Below, in pieces: positions 52,180 through 61,850 of a DNA stretch of 64,000 nt; position 1 is the stretch's first letter; every line of letters begins with the position of its first letter. The DNA is from Maribacter sp044594925. GTDB taxonomy: Bacteria; Bacteroidota; Bacteroidia; Flavobacteriales; Flavobacteriaceae. The position numbers and the translations under genes were made by a program. Below the pieces are notes generated by a model. That model did not search any database, was not told the origin of the DNA, and saw only the letters and a list, made by a program, of their open reading frames with translations. The stretch spans positions 806,001 through 870,000 of the forward strand of contig NZ_CP138991.1 of the NCBI RefSeq assembly GCF_044594925.1, read 5' to 3'.

Positions 52180-52707
52180 ATGAGTATAGCAATTTATATT
52201 TTATTGGGTATTCTAGGGCTTCTTGTGTTTTTAGGGTTAATAGCACCGAAAACGTATCATGTTTTTAGAACAATAGAAATTGATAGTTCTAAAGCAAAGG
52301 TCTTTCCGTATTTGAAGTTTCTGGACAAACAAAGTGAGTGGTCGCCTTGGGCCAAGAAAGACCCAAACATGGCGCGAAAACTCACAGGAACAGATGGCGA
52401 AGTAGGTACTATTAGTTATTGGAACGGAAATAAGGAAGTAGGAGAAGGGGAGCAGGAAATCACTAAAATTATAGAAGGAGAAAGGGTAGAGGGGCAGCTG
52501 CGTTTTTTTAAACCGTGGAAATCGGAATCTGATTGTTACATGGACTTGGAGGAAACTGCTGCAGGTAAAAGTAAGGTTACTTGGGGTTTTTCGGGTAAGA
52601 ATAAATTTCCTTTTAGTATTATGATGCTTTTTATGAGTATGGATAAAATGGTGGGTAAAGACTTTGAAGAAGGCTTACAAAGCTTAAAAAAGCAACTAGA
52701 AAATTAG
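52180..52707 (+). CDS. SRPBCC (START-like) domain protein
   Basis: 175 residues. One N-terminal membrane helix (IYILLGILGLLVFLGLIAP), then an SRPBCC / polyketide-cyclase fold: HVFRTIEIDSSKAKVFPYL and SEWSPWAKKDPNM near 50, with a GTISYWNGNKEVGEGEQEI sheet. Probably binds a hydrophobic ligand; role unknown. Followed after 3 bases by the VOC gene, so they share a transcript. Confidence 0.85.
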   Translation: MSIAIYILLGILGLLVFLGLIAPKTYHVFRTIEIDSSKAKVFPYLKFLDKQSEWSPWAKKDPNMARKLTGTDGEVGTISYWNGNKEVGEGEQEITKIIEGERVEGQLRFFKPWKSESDCYMDLEETAAGKSKVTWGFSGKNKFPFSIMMLFMSMDKMVGKDFEEGLQSLKKQLEN

Positions 52708-52710
52708 TTT

Positions 52711-53088
52711 ATGAAAGCAAATATGGTGGGCTGGTTTGAAATCCCTGTGAGGGATATGGGACGTGCAAAGAAATTTTACGAAAAGGTATTTGATATTTCT
52801 ATTGCTATTCACGAGCTGGGTGATTTTATTATGGGTTGGTTTCCTATGTCTCCGGAAAAACCAGGTGCTACAGGTTCCTTGGTACAGCATAATAGGTATA
52901 CCCCGAGCGAAACCCATGGTCCCTTAATTTATTTTACTTGCTCAGATGTATCTCAAGAACTTGCTAGGGTAGTGGAAGCGGGTGGAAAGGTATTACAAAA
53001 GAAAACGGAAATTGGGGGAGGCCATGGTTTTATGGGTTTAATGAAGGATTCTGAAGGGAATAGAATCGCACTACATTCTAACGAATAG
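52711..53088 (+). CDS. VOC family protein
   Basis: 125 residues, two VOC half-modules: GWFEIPVRDMGRAKKFYEKVFD near 7-28 and GFMGLMKDSEGNRIALHSNE at the end. It resembles glyoxalase-like proteins of Bacteroidota; the metal ligands are partly present, the substrate unknown. Second gene after the SRPBCC protein. Confidence 0.87.
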   Translation: MKANMVGWFEIPVRDMGRAKKFYEKVFDISIAIHELGDFIMGWFPMSPEKPGATGSLVQHNRYTPSETHGPLIYFTCSDVSQELARVVEAGGKVLQKKTEIGGGHGFMGLMKDSEGNRIALHSNE

Positions 53089-53167
53089 TAGCTTTTTATA
53101 CGTGTTGATTAAGACACATTACATTAGAATTCGCTTATACTTTTTATAAACAAATTTGTATTAGGTT

Positions 53168-54868
53168 TCAGGGTGCTAGGACTTCAAGAAGGGCAATATC
53201 CTTATCATTTTCCAGCACTACCTTGCCGTTTTTAACCATCACTTCAGTTTCGGAATAAGTATCATAAAGTTTAGTACCGTCTCCAAAAAAACCTTTCACC
53301 CAAAGCGACTTTTTCCCTTTAGGTAAATCTAAACCTATAACCACTTTATCTTTATAATCACCTTTCGTGTAGGTTCTGCTAAACACATAGGGTTTTTTGC
53401 CTAGTCTTTTATGCTTTCCAGCACCTACCGAGGGATGCGCATTTCTAAACTGCCCCAATTTTTGCCAGTGTGCTAGCGTCTGTTGTGTTTTTGGAATGCT
53501 GTCCAGTTCGTCCCAATTCATAAAGGAACGTAATGTGGCATCTCCCTGTGTGCTATCTATAACTAAATTCCTGGCCGTTTCATCGCCATAATATACCTGT
53601 GATGCACCTGGCGTAAGCAGTAAAACGTTGGCTGCGCGAATAGCATCCTTTCTTTCTTGGTCAAAAGGTTGCCCGTCATCGTGTGAGGTCAAATAATTTA
53701 CAACACTCTTGTCTTTTAGCTTGGTGTGTAACAGTTTGTTGTATTTGGCGAAAATGGTTTCGTAGTCTTTAGCGGCGTCATATTTAAGCTCAAAATTGAT
53801 CAGACTATGAAAACCGTTGCTGAAAAAATCTACCTTTTTATCACCAAAGTCAAATTTCCTACCTCCAGATATACCGTAATTATAGACTTCGCCCACCATA
53901 TAAAAAGGATTGTCGTCCAGAATAGTATTCGGGTGTTTTCGTTTCCAAGTATCAAAAGCATAGGAAGCTTCCTTGTATAGTTCTCCCCACACATTTTCGT
54001 TAACATGTTTAACCGTGTCTACCCTAAACCCGTCTATACCGTATTCATGCACATAATCGGTTAACCATTTCATGATGTAGAAGCGTGGGGCTCTTGGGTA
54101 GCCCGTACGATCAAAGAATAACTGTAATTCATCTAGCTCAGCACTTAAGCGACCCTCATTTTTCCATTTGGCCAGAAGTGCATCGGGCAATTCTACTGCT
54201 TCATCCGAGAGTGTTTTTACATCCGGCAGGTTGTCCACCAAAGTGCAATTGGTAGTATTCTCATAAGTTGTAAATTCGCAAGTAGGGTCTGTTATAACCC
54301 ATTCTTCAGGCCACACCGGGTCCTTGTCGGTAACAGGTCCTGTATGGTTAAGCACTACATCCATCAAAACGCGAATACCATTTTTATGGGCGGTTTCCAC
54401 AAGTGCGCCTAAATCTTCTTTTGTACCAAAATTAGGATCTAAAGCGGTCCAATCCTTTGCCCAATAGCCGTGATAACCATAGGTGTTTCCAGTGTTTTCA
54501 TCTGTATCGCCATGAATTTGTTCTATCACAGGGGTAAACCAAATGGCGTTGATGCCTAGTTTGGTAAAATAACCCTCATTTATTTTTTGTGTAATCCCTT
54601 GAATATCACCTCCCATAAACCCGCGTAGTTTGCCTGTAGGATTAGTTCTTTCAAAATTAATATCGTTTTCGGGATTTCCATTATTGAACCTATCGGTAAG
54701 TAGAAAGTAAATATTGGCGCCGTCCCAAACAAAAGGTATTGTTGGTTTCTTCATTGCAAGCGTGTCTGCCTTAACGGTCGATTTTTGTACAGCTTCTTTA
54801 TTTTCCATTTGACATGAGGAAAGGAGCGCAAGAAAAGTCGTAGCAATAAGTAGGTATTTCATTTGCAT
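53168..54868 (-). CDS. GH13 alpha-amylase-family lipoprotein
   Basis: 566 residues; signal with lipobox LSSC (Cys near 19), starting at 54868 or the ATG at 54862. GH13 regions: I DVVLNHTG near 167, II GFRVDTVKH near 280 with the nucleophile Asp, III MVGEVYNYG near 325 with the general acid Glu, IV NYLTSHDDGQP near 393. The early DRFNNGNPENDINF block is the Ca-binding lead typical of cyclomaltodextrinase-like amylases. It cleaves alpha-1,4-glucans, probably at the cell surface or in the periplasm. Monocistronic; no susCD genes are near it. Confidence 0.94.
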   Translation of the reverse strand: MQMKYLLIATTFLALLSSCQMENKEAVQKSTVKADTLAMKKPTIPFVWDGANIYFLLTDRFNNGNPENDINFERTNPTGKLRGFMGGDIQGITQKINEGYFTKLGINAIWFTPVIEQIHGDTDENTGNTYGYHGYWAKDWTALDPNFGTKEDLGALVETAHKNGIRVLMDVVLNHTGPVTDKDPVWPEEWVITDPTCEFTTYENTTNCTLVDNLPDVKTLSDEAVELPDALLAKWKNEGRLSAELDELQLFFDRTGYPRAPRFYIMKWLTDYVHEYGIDGFRVDTVKHVNENVWGELYKEASYAFDTWKRKHPNTILDDNPFYMVGEVYNYGISGGRKFDFGDKKVDFFSNGFHSLINFELKYDAAKDYETIFAKYNKLLHTKLKDKSVVNYLTSHDDGQPFDQERKDAIRAANVLLLTPGASQVYYGDETARNLVIDSTQGDATLRSFMNWDELDSIPKTQQTLAHWQKLGQFRNAHPSVGAGKHKRLGKKPYVFSRTYTKGDYKDKVVIGLDLPKGKKSLWVKGFFGDGTKLYDTYSETEVMVKNGKVVLENDKDIALLEVLAP

Positions 54869-54913
54869 TCTATTTTCCTTAAAACTATAAAATGCAGATG
54901 GAACAGAAAAATT

Positions 54914-55684
54914 TTATTTCTTACGATTTAGAACTTTGAACTCTTCATAACAGCTACTGATGGCATCTAAAATCTGTAGGTCATTAGCAGTAGTAATGAA
55001 TGAATTAGAATAATTACAATTGTTCAGGATGTCCTGTATGTCCATTTTATCCAATTGTAGCAGTTCCATTAAGGTCTCGCGGTCAAATTTTGATGCTAAT
55101 AAATCACGTATTCTATCATCTTCCTTTATTTGACGTAGTTTACGCATTTGATTCGGTTTTTTTCCAAAGAGATTCCGAAGCAAATCTGCCGGATTCAGTA
55201 TTGCTCCCAGTACTTTAGTAACAGCACTTGGATTCTTATTACCACCCTCATAACCTACAGAAAGTCCAGAAATACTATATTGATAGGCATTATTAATGGG
55301 TAAATTCTTCACGTCTATTTCTAGGTAACCTGTGAGTTGGTAGGGACGAACGATAACTTCTTCTAGAGCATAAGCAAGTTCTGTCAAAGCAATTTTGGTA
55401 TCCTTAAACTTGAACATGTCGTTGGTTATCCTAATTTTTTGGGATTTGTAACCTAGGAAGGAAAAATAAAGGGTATCATTTACTGCGGCAGTAATGGAAA
55501 ACTCCCCTTTTTCGTTGGTAATAGTACCCAATACCTGATTCAAGTTCACCACATGAACGCTTTCCATGGGTTCATCTGTTTGCGCATTTACAACCAGAGC
55601 GTTTATGATATTGGTTTCGGGCTCATTTTGAGCATGTCCCCAAAAGCTGAATAAACAAAAAACAACCAGAATATATTTACCCAT
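54914..55684 (-). CDS. exported protein with carboxypeptidase-regulatory-like domain
   Basis: 256 residues. Signal peptide (YILVVFCLFSFWGHAQ), then a CarboxypepD_reg-like beta sandwich: NALVVNAQTDEPMESVHVV, LGTITNEKGEFSITA and LYFSFLGYKSQKIRI (residues about 28-95). In Bacteroidota this domain opens many TonB receptors, but here no plug or barrel follows; the C-terminal 120 residues (KVLGAILNPADLLRNLFGKKPNQ) have no family I know. An exported protein of unknown role. Confidence 0.85.
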   Translation of the reverse strand: MGKYILVVFCLFSFWGHAQNEPETNIINALVVNAQTDEPMESVHVVNLNQVLGTITNEKGEFSITAAVNDTLYFSFLGYKSQKIRITNDMFKFKDTKIALTELAYALEEVIVRPYQLTGYLEIDVKNLPINNAYQYSISGLSVGYEGGNKNPSAVTKVLGAILNPADLLRNLFGKKPNQMRKLRQIKEDDRIRDLLASKFDRETLMELLQLDKMDIQDILNNCNYSNSFITTANDLQILDAISSCYEEFKVLNRKK

Positions 55685-55721
55685 AAACCTTTGCTGTGAA
55701 AATTAAAAATACAAACAAAAC

Positions 55722-55748
55722 AAAAAAATACGCCGAAGCGTATTTTTT
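55722..55748 (-). terminator. terminator of the DEAD-box helicase gene
   Basis: On the minus strand: AATACGC-TTCG-GCGTATT with the stable UUCG tetraloop and T run, 14 bases after the helicase stop. The stem is symmetric, so it may also act on the plus strand. Confidence 0.88.
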
Positions 55749-55761
55749 AATATAGAATTAA

Positions 55762-57564
<1,803 letters not shown>

Positions 57565-57724
57565 ACTATTATAGTTCTTAATCGCAAATATGAATGTTGC
57601 ATAGAGCGATTATCGAACATAACCTATTGACTCCGGGCAACACGTGCTATACCAGCGGCGTTTTATAAAGCGGCAAAGGTACTGCTAATTAGTGAGATGT
57701 TATAATTAGTATGAAAATTGGGGG

Positions 57725-58348
57725 TTAGGGAGCCGAACTGTAACCATATACAGACATGATAATTCCGATAATACCGCATACTATCATTAATACGATAAAT
57801 CCTTTCTGCAATTTAGGGTTGTCGTAGATAATGATACATACGGCACCGAGAACAATACAGATTTGAAAGAAGAGCATGCCCAGGTCAAATTTTTTAGTAG
57901 CATCGTCATACTGTTCGGCAAGTTGTTCCCACTCCTTTACTCCTATAATAGCCCCTAGTTCACCGTCTAAGTCTTGCACCCAATTTTCTTTGGGTGTATT
58001 AGAAGAGCCTATTAAAATTTCGTTTTTTTCTTTTCCGTATTTAATAATTTGATTCTCAACTGATTGAATTTTAGTGTTTACGGACGCTATTTTTTCTTCC
58101 GGAATAATACCACTTGTAACTAATGTACTTAAATAATCTAATTCACTTTCTTTAAGACTTTCTTTGATACTTTTAGATTGGTACCAGCTAGAATAATTGA
58201 CAACCCTGTTATGGGCAATCATCATTTCTTCTTCCAGCTCCCCGTTAACCATTTGCGAAATGGCCATTAATGCCGCAAAAAAGGCAATTAGGACTCCACC
58301 GATAGCTTCCGCTCTTTCTGAAGCTACGGAAACCTCAACGGTATCCAT
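57725..58348 (-). CDS. DUF4337-like membrane protein
   Basis: 207 residues from ATG 58348; a longer start at 58369 would overlap rdgB by 14 bases. One membrane helix near the N-terminus (GGVLIAFFAALMAISQMV), a helical middle with HNRVVNYSSWYQSKSIKES, and two helices at the C-terminus. That pattern, in particular the WYQxKSIK motif, fits DUF4337. Function unknown. Downstream of rdgB on the same strand with an 8-base gap. Confidence 0.75.
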   Translation of the reverse strand: MDTVEVSVASERAEAIGGVLIAFFAALMAISQMVNGELEEEMMIAHNRVVNYSSWYQSKSIKESLKESELDYLSTLVTSGIIPEEKIASVNTKIQSVENQIIKYGKEKNEILIGSSNTPKENWVQDLDGELGAIIGVKEWEQLAEQYDDATKKFDLGMLFFQICIVLGAVCIIIYDNPKLQKGFIVLMIVCGIIGIIMSVYGYSSAP

Positions 58349-58355
58349 ACTGTTT

Positions 58356-58943
58356 TTAGATTGTAGCATAATTTGTATTTAGGTAGTTAATGAGCTTCAC
58401 TGTGGCTTTTCCTCGATGACTTATTTTATTCTTTATTTCTAATGGTAGTTCCGCAAAGGTTTTTTCATAACCATCTGGTTTAAAAATCGGGTCATAGCCA
58501 AAACCATCTTGGCCTTTTTTTTGCGTAAGTATTTCGCCGGTTACCGTTCCATCGAAGAAGAAGGTTTTACCTCCTAAGTTCAGTGCTATAACAGTTTTAA
58601 ACCTAGCGGATCGGTCAGGTTTATTTTTTAAATTCTGAAGCAATTTATCCATATTGGCTTCTGCATTATTTTGTGGTCCTGCGTAGCGCGCAGAGAATAC
58701 CCCTGGAGCATCGTTTAAGCTTTTGACTAAGAGGCCTGTATCATCTGCAAAGCAAGGTAGTCCATAATTTTTGGTCACATAATCGGCTTTTAATTTTGCA
58801 TTACCTTTCAATGTGTTCTTAGTCTCAGGGATGGGTTCGTGACATTGAATATCCGTCAAAGACAGTAGTTGTATGTTGTCAGGAACTAAAGTTTGAATTT
58901 CCTTTAATTTGTTTTTATTGTGAGTGGCAAAAACCAGTTCCAT
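58356..58943 (-). CDS. rdgB: non-canonical purine NTP pyrophosphatase (HAM1/RdgB)
   Basis: 195 residues. Hydrolyses ITP, XTP and dITP to monophosphates, keeping them out of nucleic acids. MELVFATHNKNKLKEIQTL is the N-terminal NTP-binding lead, CFADDTGLLVKSLNDAPGVFSARYAG near 62-87 (two adjoining motifs) holds the metal site, and GQDGFGYDPIFKPDGYEKTFAEL near 147 the base-binding loop. Followed by the DUF4337-like gene. Confidence 0.95.
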   Translation of the reverse strand: MELVFATHNKNKLKEIQTLVPDNIQLLSLTDIQCHEPIPETKNTLKGNAKLKADYVTKNYGLPCFADDTGLLVKSLNDAPGVFSARYAGPQNNAEANMDKLLQNLKNKPDRSARFKTVIALNLGGKTFFFDGTVTGEILTQKKGQDGFGYDPIFKPDGYEKTFAELPLEIKNKISHRGKATVKLINYLNTNYATI

Positions 58944-59005
58944 ACAGCGTAATTAATTCTTCGATTTTTAGATTTTGTCAAATTCAAAAATACTAATTTT
59001 ATAAA

Positions 59006-59458
59006 ATGGAGTTAAAACTACCCCCAGTTATCGTATTTTTCGTTTTTGGCCTGCTCATGTTCTTGTTGAACAAATTTTTGCCTTTTGGTTTTTTTGATTT
59101 CTTCGGACGCTTGCTAATGGTTAAAGTATTGGCAGGAATTGCCGTGGGTGTTTTAGCGATAGCCATATTTCAATTTTTTATAACAAAAACTACCGTTGAT
59201 CCGGGGAATCCTGCAAAAGTAAGGCAATTGGTAACCAATGGTCTCTATAAATTTTCTAGAAACCCTATGTATTTGGCGATGTTATTAATGCTTCTGGCTT
59301 GGGGTTTAAAGTTGGGTAATGCTTTTAACGTTCTATTGGCTTCGGGATTTGTGTATTATATGAATCGATTTCAAATTATTCCAGAAGAGCAGATCCTAGG
59401 TAGGAAGTTTGGTAAGGAATACATGAAGTATGTTACAAAGACTAGGCGATGGTTTTAA
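59006..59458 (+). CDS. isoprenylcysteine carboxyl methyltransferase (ICMT)-like membrane protein
   Basis: 150 residues with four membrane helices (about 7-20, 28-55, 85-105, 108-125). LVTNGLYKFSRNPMYLAMLL near 73-92 is the ICMT/PEMT signature, and EEQILGRKFGKEYMKYVTKTRRW at the end holds the SAM-binding Glu and Tyr. Bacterial members methylate small or lipid substrates that are mostly unknown. Divergent from rdgB across 62 bases. Confidence 0.88.
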   Translation: MELKLPPVIVFFVFGLLMFLLNKFLPFGFFDFFGRLLMVKVLAGIAVGVLAIAIFQFFITKTTVDPGNPAKVRQLVTNGLYKFSRNPMYLAMLLMLLAWGLKLGNAFNVLLASGFVYYMNRFQIIPEEQILGRKFGKEYMKYVTKTRRWF

Positions 59459-59487
59459 TACAGTTATGATTATTGAAAAAAGTAATA

Positions 59488-59504
59488 TTGCTAAATATTA
59501 GCAA
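59488..59504. promoter_or_regulatory. palindrome upstream of satD, candidate operator
   Basis: TTGCTAA-ATA-TTAGCAA: two perfect 7-base arms around a 3-base centre, 42 bases before the satD start. A further TATTAGC half-site lies at about 59524-59530, giving two phased elements. Low G+C and no T run argue against a terminator. Binding by the helix-turn-helix of SatD is an inference. Confidence 0.5.
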
Positions 59505-59546
59505 AAAAGCTTATTAATTAATATATTAGCGTTTTAGTTAATAATT

Positions 59547-60152
59547 ATGATAGCAATTATTACAGGAGATATCATTAATTCAGAAAATTATCCATCTTCA
59601 GAATGGATTCCTATTTTGAAAAAATACCTTTCTCGTTTTGGTACTAGTCCAATGGTTTGGGAAATTTATCGTGGTGATGAATTTCAATTAAAGGTCAACA
59701 AGGAAAATGCTTTGTCCACCGCTATACAGATTAAAGCAATTTTAAAATCTATAAAAGGCTTAGATGTCCGTATGGGAATAGGGGTAGGTTTGGAAACCTT
59801 TATCGGTTCGGGTGTCAGTGAATCTAACGGCCCGGCATATCAACGTTCTGGTCGTAGATTTGATTCCCTTAAAGACAGCAAAGTAAACTTAAGTATTGCA
59901 ACAGGAGATGAAAGTTATGATAAGACCGTAAACCTTATGTTAAAGCTCGGCTTGGATTTTATGGATAGTTGGAGTGCGGTCTCTGCGGAAATAGTAGCCA
60001 TTGTTTTGGATAATTCAGAGGTATCCCAAAAGGAGTTGGCCCAAAATCTTGGAATTAAACAATCTGCCGTGAGTCAAAGACTTAAAAGGGCACGTATAGA
60101 CTTGGTTTTAGAGCTATTAGCTTATTATGAAAACACATTTAAAACAGCCTAA
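59547..60152 (+). CDS. SatD-family protein with C-terminal helix-turn-helix
   Basis: 201 residues. MIAIITGDIINSENYPSSEW and VWEIYRGDEFQLKV are the SatD signatures; RRFDSLKDSKVNL near 108 is conserved; SQKELAQNLGIKQSAVSQRLKRARID near 160-185 is a winged-helix-type DNA-binding segment. SatD proteins are often paired with DUF3307 membrane proteins, as here (3-base gap). The function is poorly known; a regulator of its own operon is a reasonable inference. Confidence 0.87.
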   Translation: MIAIITGDIINSENYPSSEWIPILKKYLSRFGTSPMVWEIYRGDEFQLKVNKENALSTAIQIKAILKSIKGLDVRMGIGVGLETFIGSGVSESNGPAYQRSGRRFDSLKDSKVNLSIATGDESYDKTVNLMLKLGLDFMDSWSAVSAEIVAIVLDNSEVSQKELAQNLGIKQSAVSQRLKRARIDLVLELLAYYENTFKTA

Positions 60153-60155
60153 GCT

Positions 60156-60851
60156 ATGATCTTGTTCGTAAAATTACTCTTAGCACATTTAATTGGTGAT
60201 TTTATGCTGCAGCCATTGAAATGGGTAATTCACAAAGAAGCGAATAAGGCAGGGTCTAAGTACCTATATCTTCATGTAATTATTCACTTTCTTTTATACA
60301 TGTTGGTATTGTGGGATGCTTCACTTTGGTGGATGGCACTGATCATTGCCGGGAGTCATCTTATTATAGATATTTTAAAATTATATGTGACCCACTTTTT
60401 TAGGCATAAGAACATTCCTTTCTTTTTAGATCAGCTATTACATATTTTGGTTATCTATGCTTGCTGTTTTTATAAAGAACTGCCGGAACACACGATAAAA
60501 CTTTTCCAAGACTTGGACTGGCCATTGATAGTAGCTATTGTATTCGTTACTTCTCCGTCGGCAATCATCATGGGTCGATTATTGGAGGGAATGTCCAATC
60601 AAATAGAAACGAACCATAAATCATTACCCAATGCAGGAAAATATATAGGCATCATAGAGCGCCTATTCGTACTGGTTTTTATAATTATAGGAAGATGGGA
60701 GGCCATAGGTTTGTTGATTACGGCAAAATCAGTGTTTCGGTTTAATGATTTAAAGGAAACCAATAACAGAAAGCTTACGGAGTACATCCTAATCGGGACA
60801 CTGGTGAGTTTTGGTTTAGCAATTTTAACTGGCCTAATCTACACTATGTAA
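60156..60851 (+). CDS. DUF3307 membrane protein
   Basis: 231 residues with five or six membrane helices. FVKLLLAHLIGDFMLQPLKWV at the N-terminus and the HLIIDILKLYVTHFF stretch near 67 carry the His/Asp pattern of DUF3307, a metal-dependent-hydrolase-like membrane family in principle. It is coupled with the SatD gene; the 2-base gap to the following alpha/beta hydrolase suggests a three-gene operon. Confidence 0.88.
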   Translation: MILFVKLLLAHLIGDFMLQPLKWVIHKEANKAGSKYLYLHVIIHFLLYMLVLWDASLWWMALIIAGSHLIIDILKLYVTHFFRHKNIPFFLDQLLHILVIYACCFYKELPEHTIKLFQDLDWPLIVAIVFVTSPSAIIMGRLLEGMSNQIETNHKSLPNAGKYIGIIERLFVLVFIIIGRWEAIGLLITAKSVFRFNDLKETNNRKLTEYILIGTLVSFGLAILTGLIYTM

Positions 60852-60853
60852 GT

Positions 60854-61648
60854 ATGAAAAAACAGTATAGCTTTTGGTCTCTATTAGTATTCATTTCTGT
60901 TTTGATGTTTTCAAATGTTAGTGCACAAACCAACTATTTTACTTCTTTTGATGATGTAGATATAACGTATTCGGATGAAGGTTTTGGTAAGCCCATATTG
61001 CTTATCCATGGCTTTATTAATTCTAGAACTTCTTGGGATAAGACACAATTGAAAAGCGATCTTTTGAAAAAGGGTTACCGGGTCATTGTTCCTGATTTAA
61101 GAGGAAATGGCGATTCCGATAAACCACAAGCGGAAAAATCATACGCTAATGATGCCGAAGTAAAAGATTTAAAATTGCTGATGAGTCATCTTAACTCCAA
61201 AGAGTTTTATGCTATCGGCTATTCTCGAGGTAGTATTGTACTTGCAAAGTTATTGACAAAAGAACCCCGTATTAAGAAAGCTGTTCTAGGTGGTATGGGA
61301 ATTAATTTTACAGACCCTAACTGGGATAGAAGAATTATGTTTATGGATGCGTTCAATGGAGTTGTAACAGAGGAAACGAAAGGAGCGGTAGCCTATGCCA
61401 AATCCATCGGAGCAGATTTGCGCTCTTTGCATTTGCAGCAAAAATACCAACCTGTAACTTCAATTGAAGAATTGAGAGCGGTAAAGACCAAGGTTTTGGT
61501 CATTGCTGGGGATGAAGATCTAGAAAATGGTAATCCAGAATTACTTCATAAAACTTTTAACAAAAGCAAATTCGTTGTTGTTCCTGGAAATCATAACGGC
61601 ACCTATAAAACGGAGGCTTTTTCAAAAGCAATTCTGAGCTTTTTATAG
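60854..61648 (+). CDS. exported alpha/beta hydrolase
   Basis: 264 residues; signal peptide (WSLLVFISVLMFSNVSAQ). LLIHGFINSRTSWD supplies the oxyanion region, RGNGDSDKP a conserved strand end, Ser124 in GYSRGS the nucleophile, AGDEDLEN near 217 the acid, and GNHNGT near 249 the base. Secreted, so it acts in the periplasm or outside; the substrate is unknown. Last gene of the satD-DUF3307 unit, two bases after DUF3307. Confidence 0.88.
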   Translation: MKKQYSFWSLLVFISVLMFSNVSAQTNYFTSFDDVDITYSDEGFGKPILLIHGFINSRTSWDKTQLKSDLLKKGYRVIVPDLRGNGDSDKPQAEKSYANDAEVKDLKLLMSHLNSKEFYAIGYSRGSIVLAKLLTKEPRIKKAVLGGMGINFTDPNWDRRIMFMDAFNGVVTEETKGAVAYAKSIGADLRSLHLQQKYQPVTSIEELRAVKTKVLVIAGDEDLENGNPELLHKTFNKSKFVVVPGNHNGTYKTEAFSKAILSFL

Positions 61649-61850
61649 AAAATATTATTTTGAATTTAGAGCGATGTAAATCGGTATTACACATCAGAAA
61701 CCGTAAGAATCTACAAAATTCCTATCATTTTAATAGGTTTTGGTTATAGGGATAACTTTTGATAACATTCCTATACTTCGGGTTGAATAAATTTTTATTT
61801 TTACGGCTTGTTTTTATTCAAACTCAAAGAAGTAAGAAAGCACATTTAAA

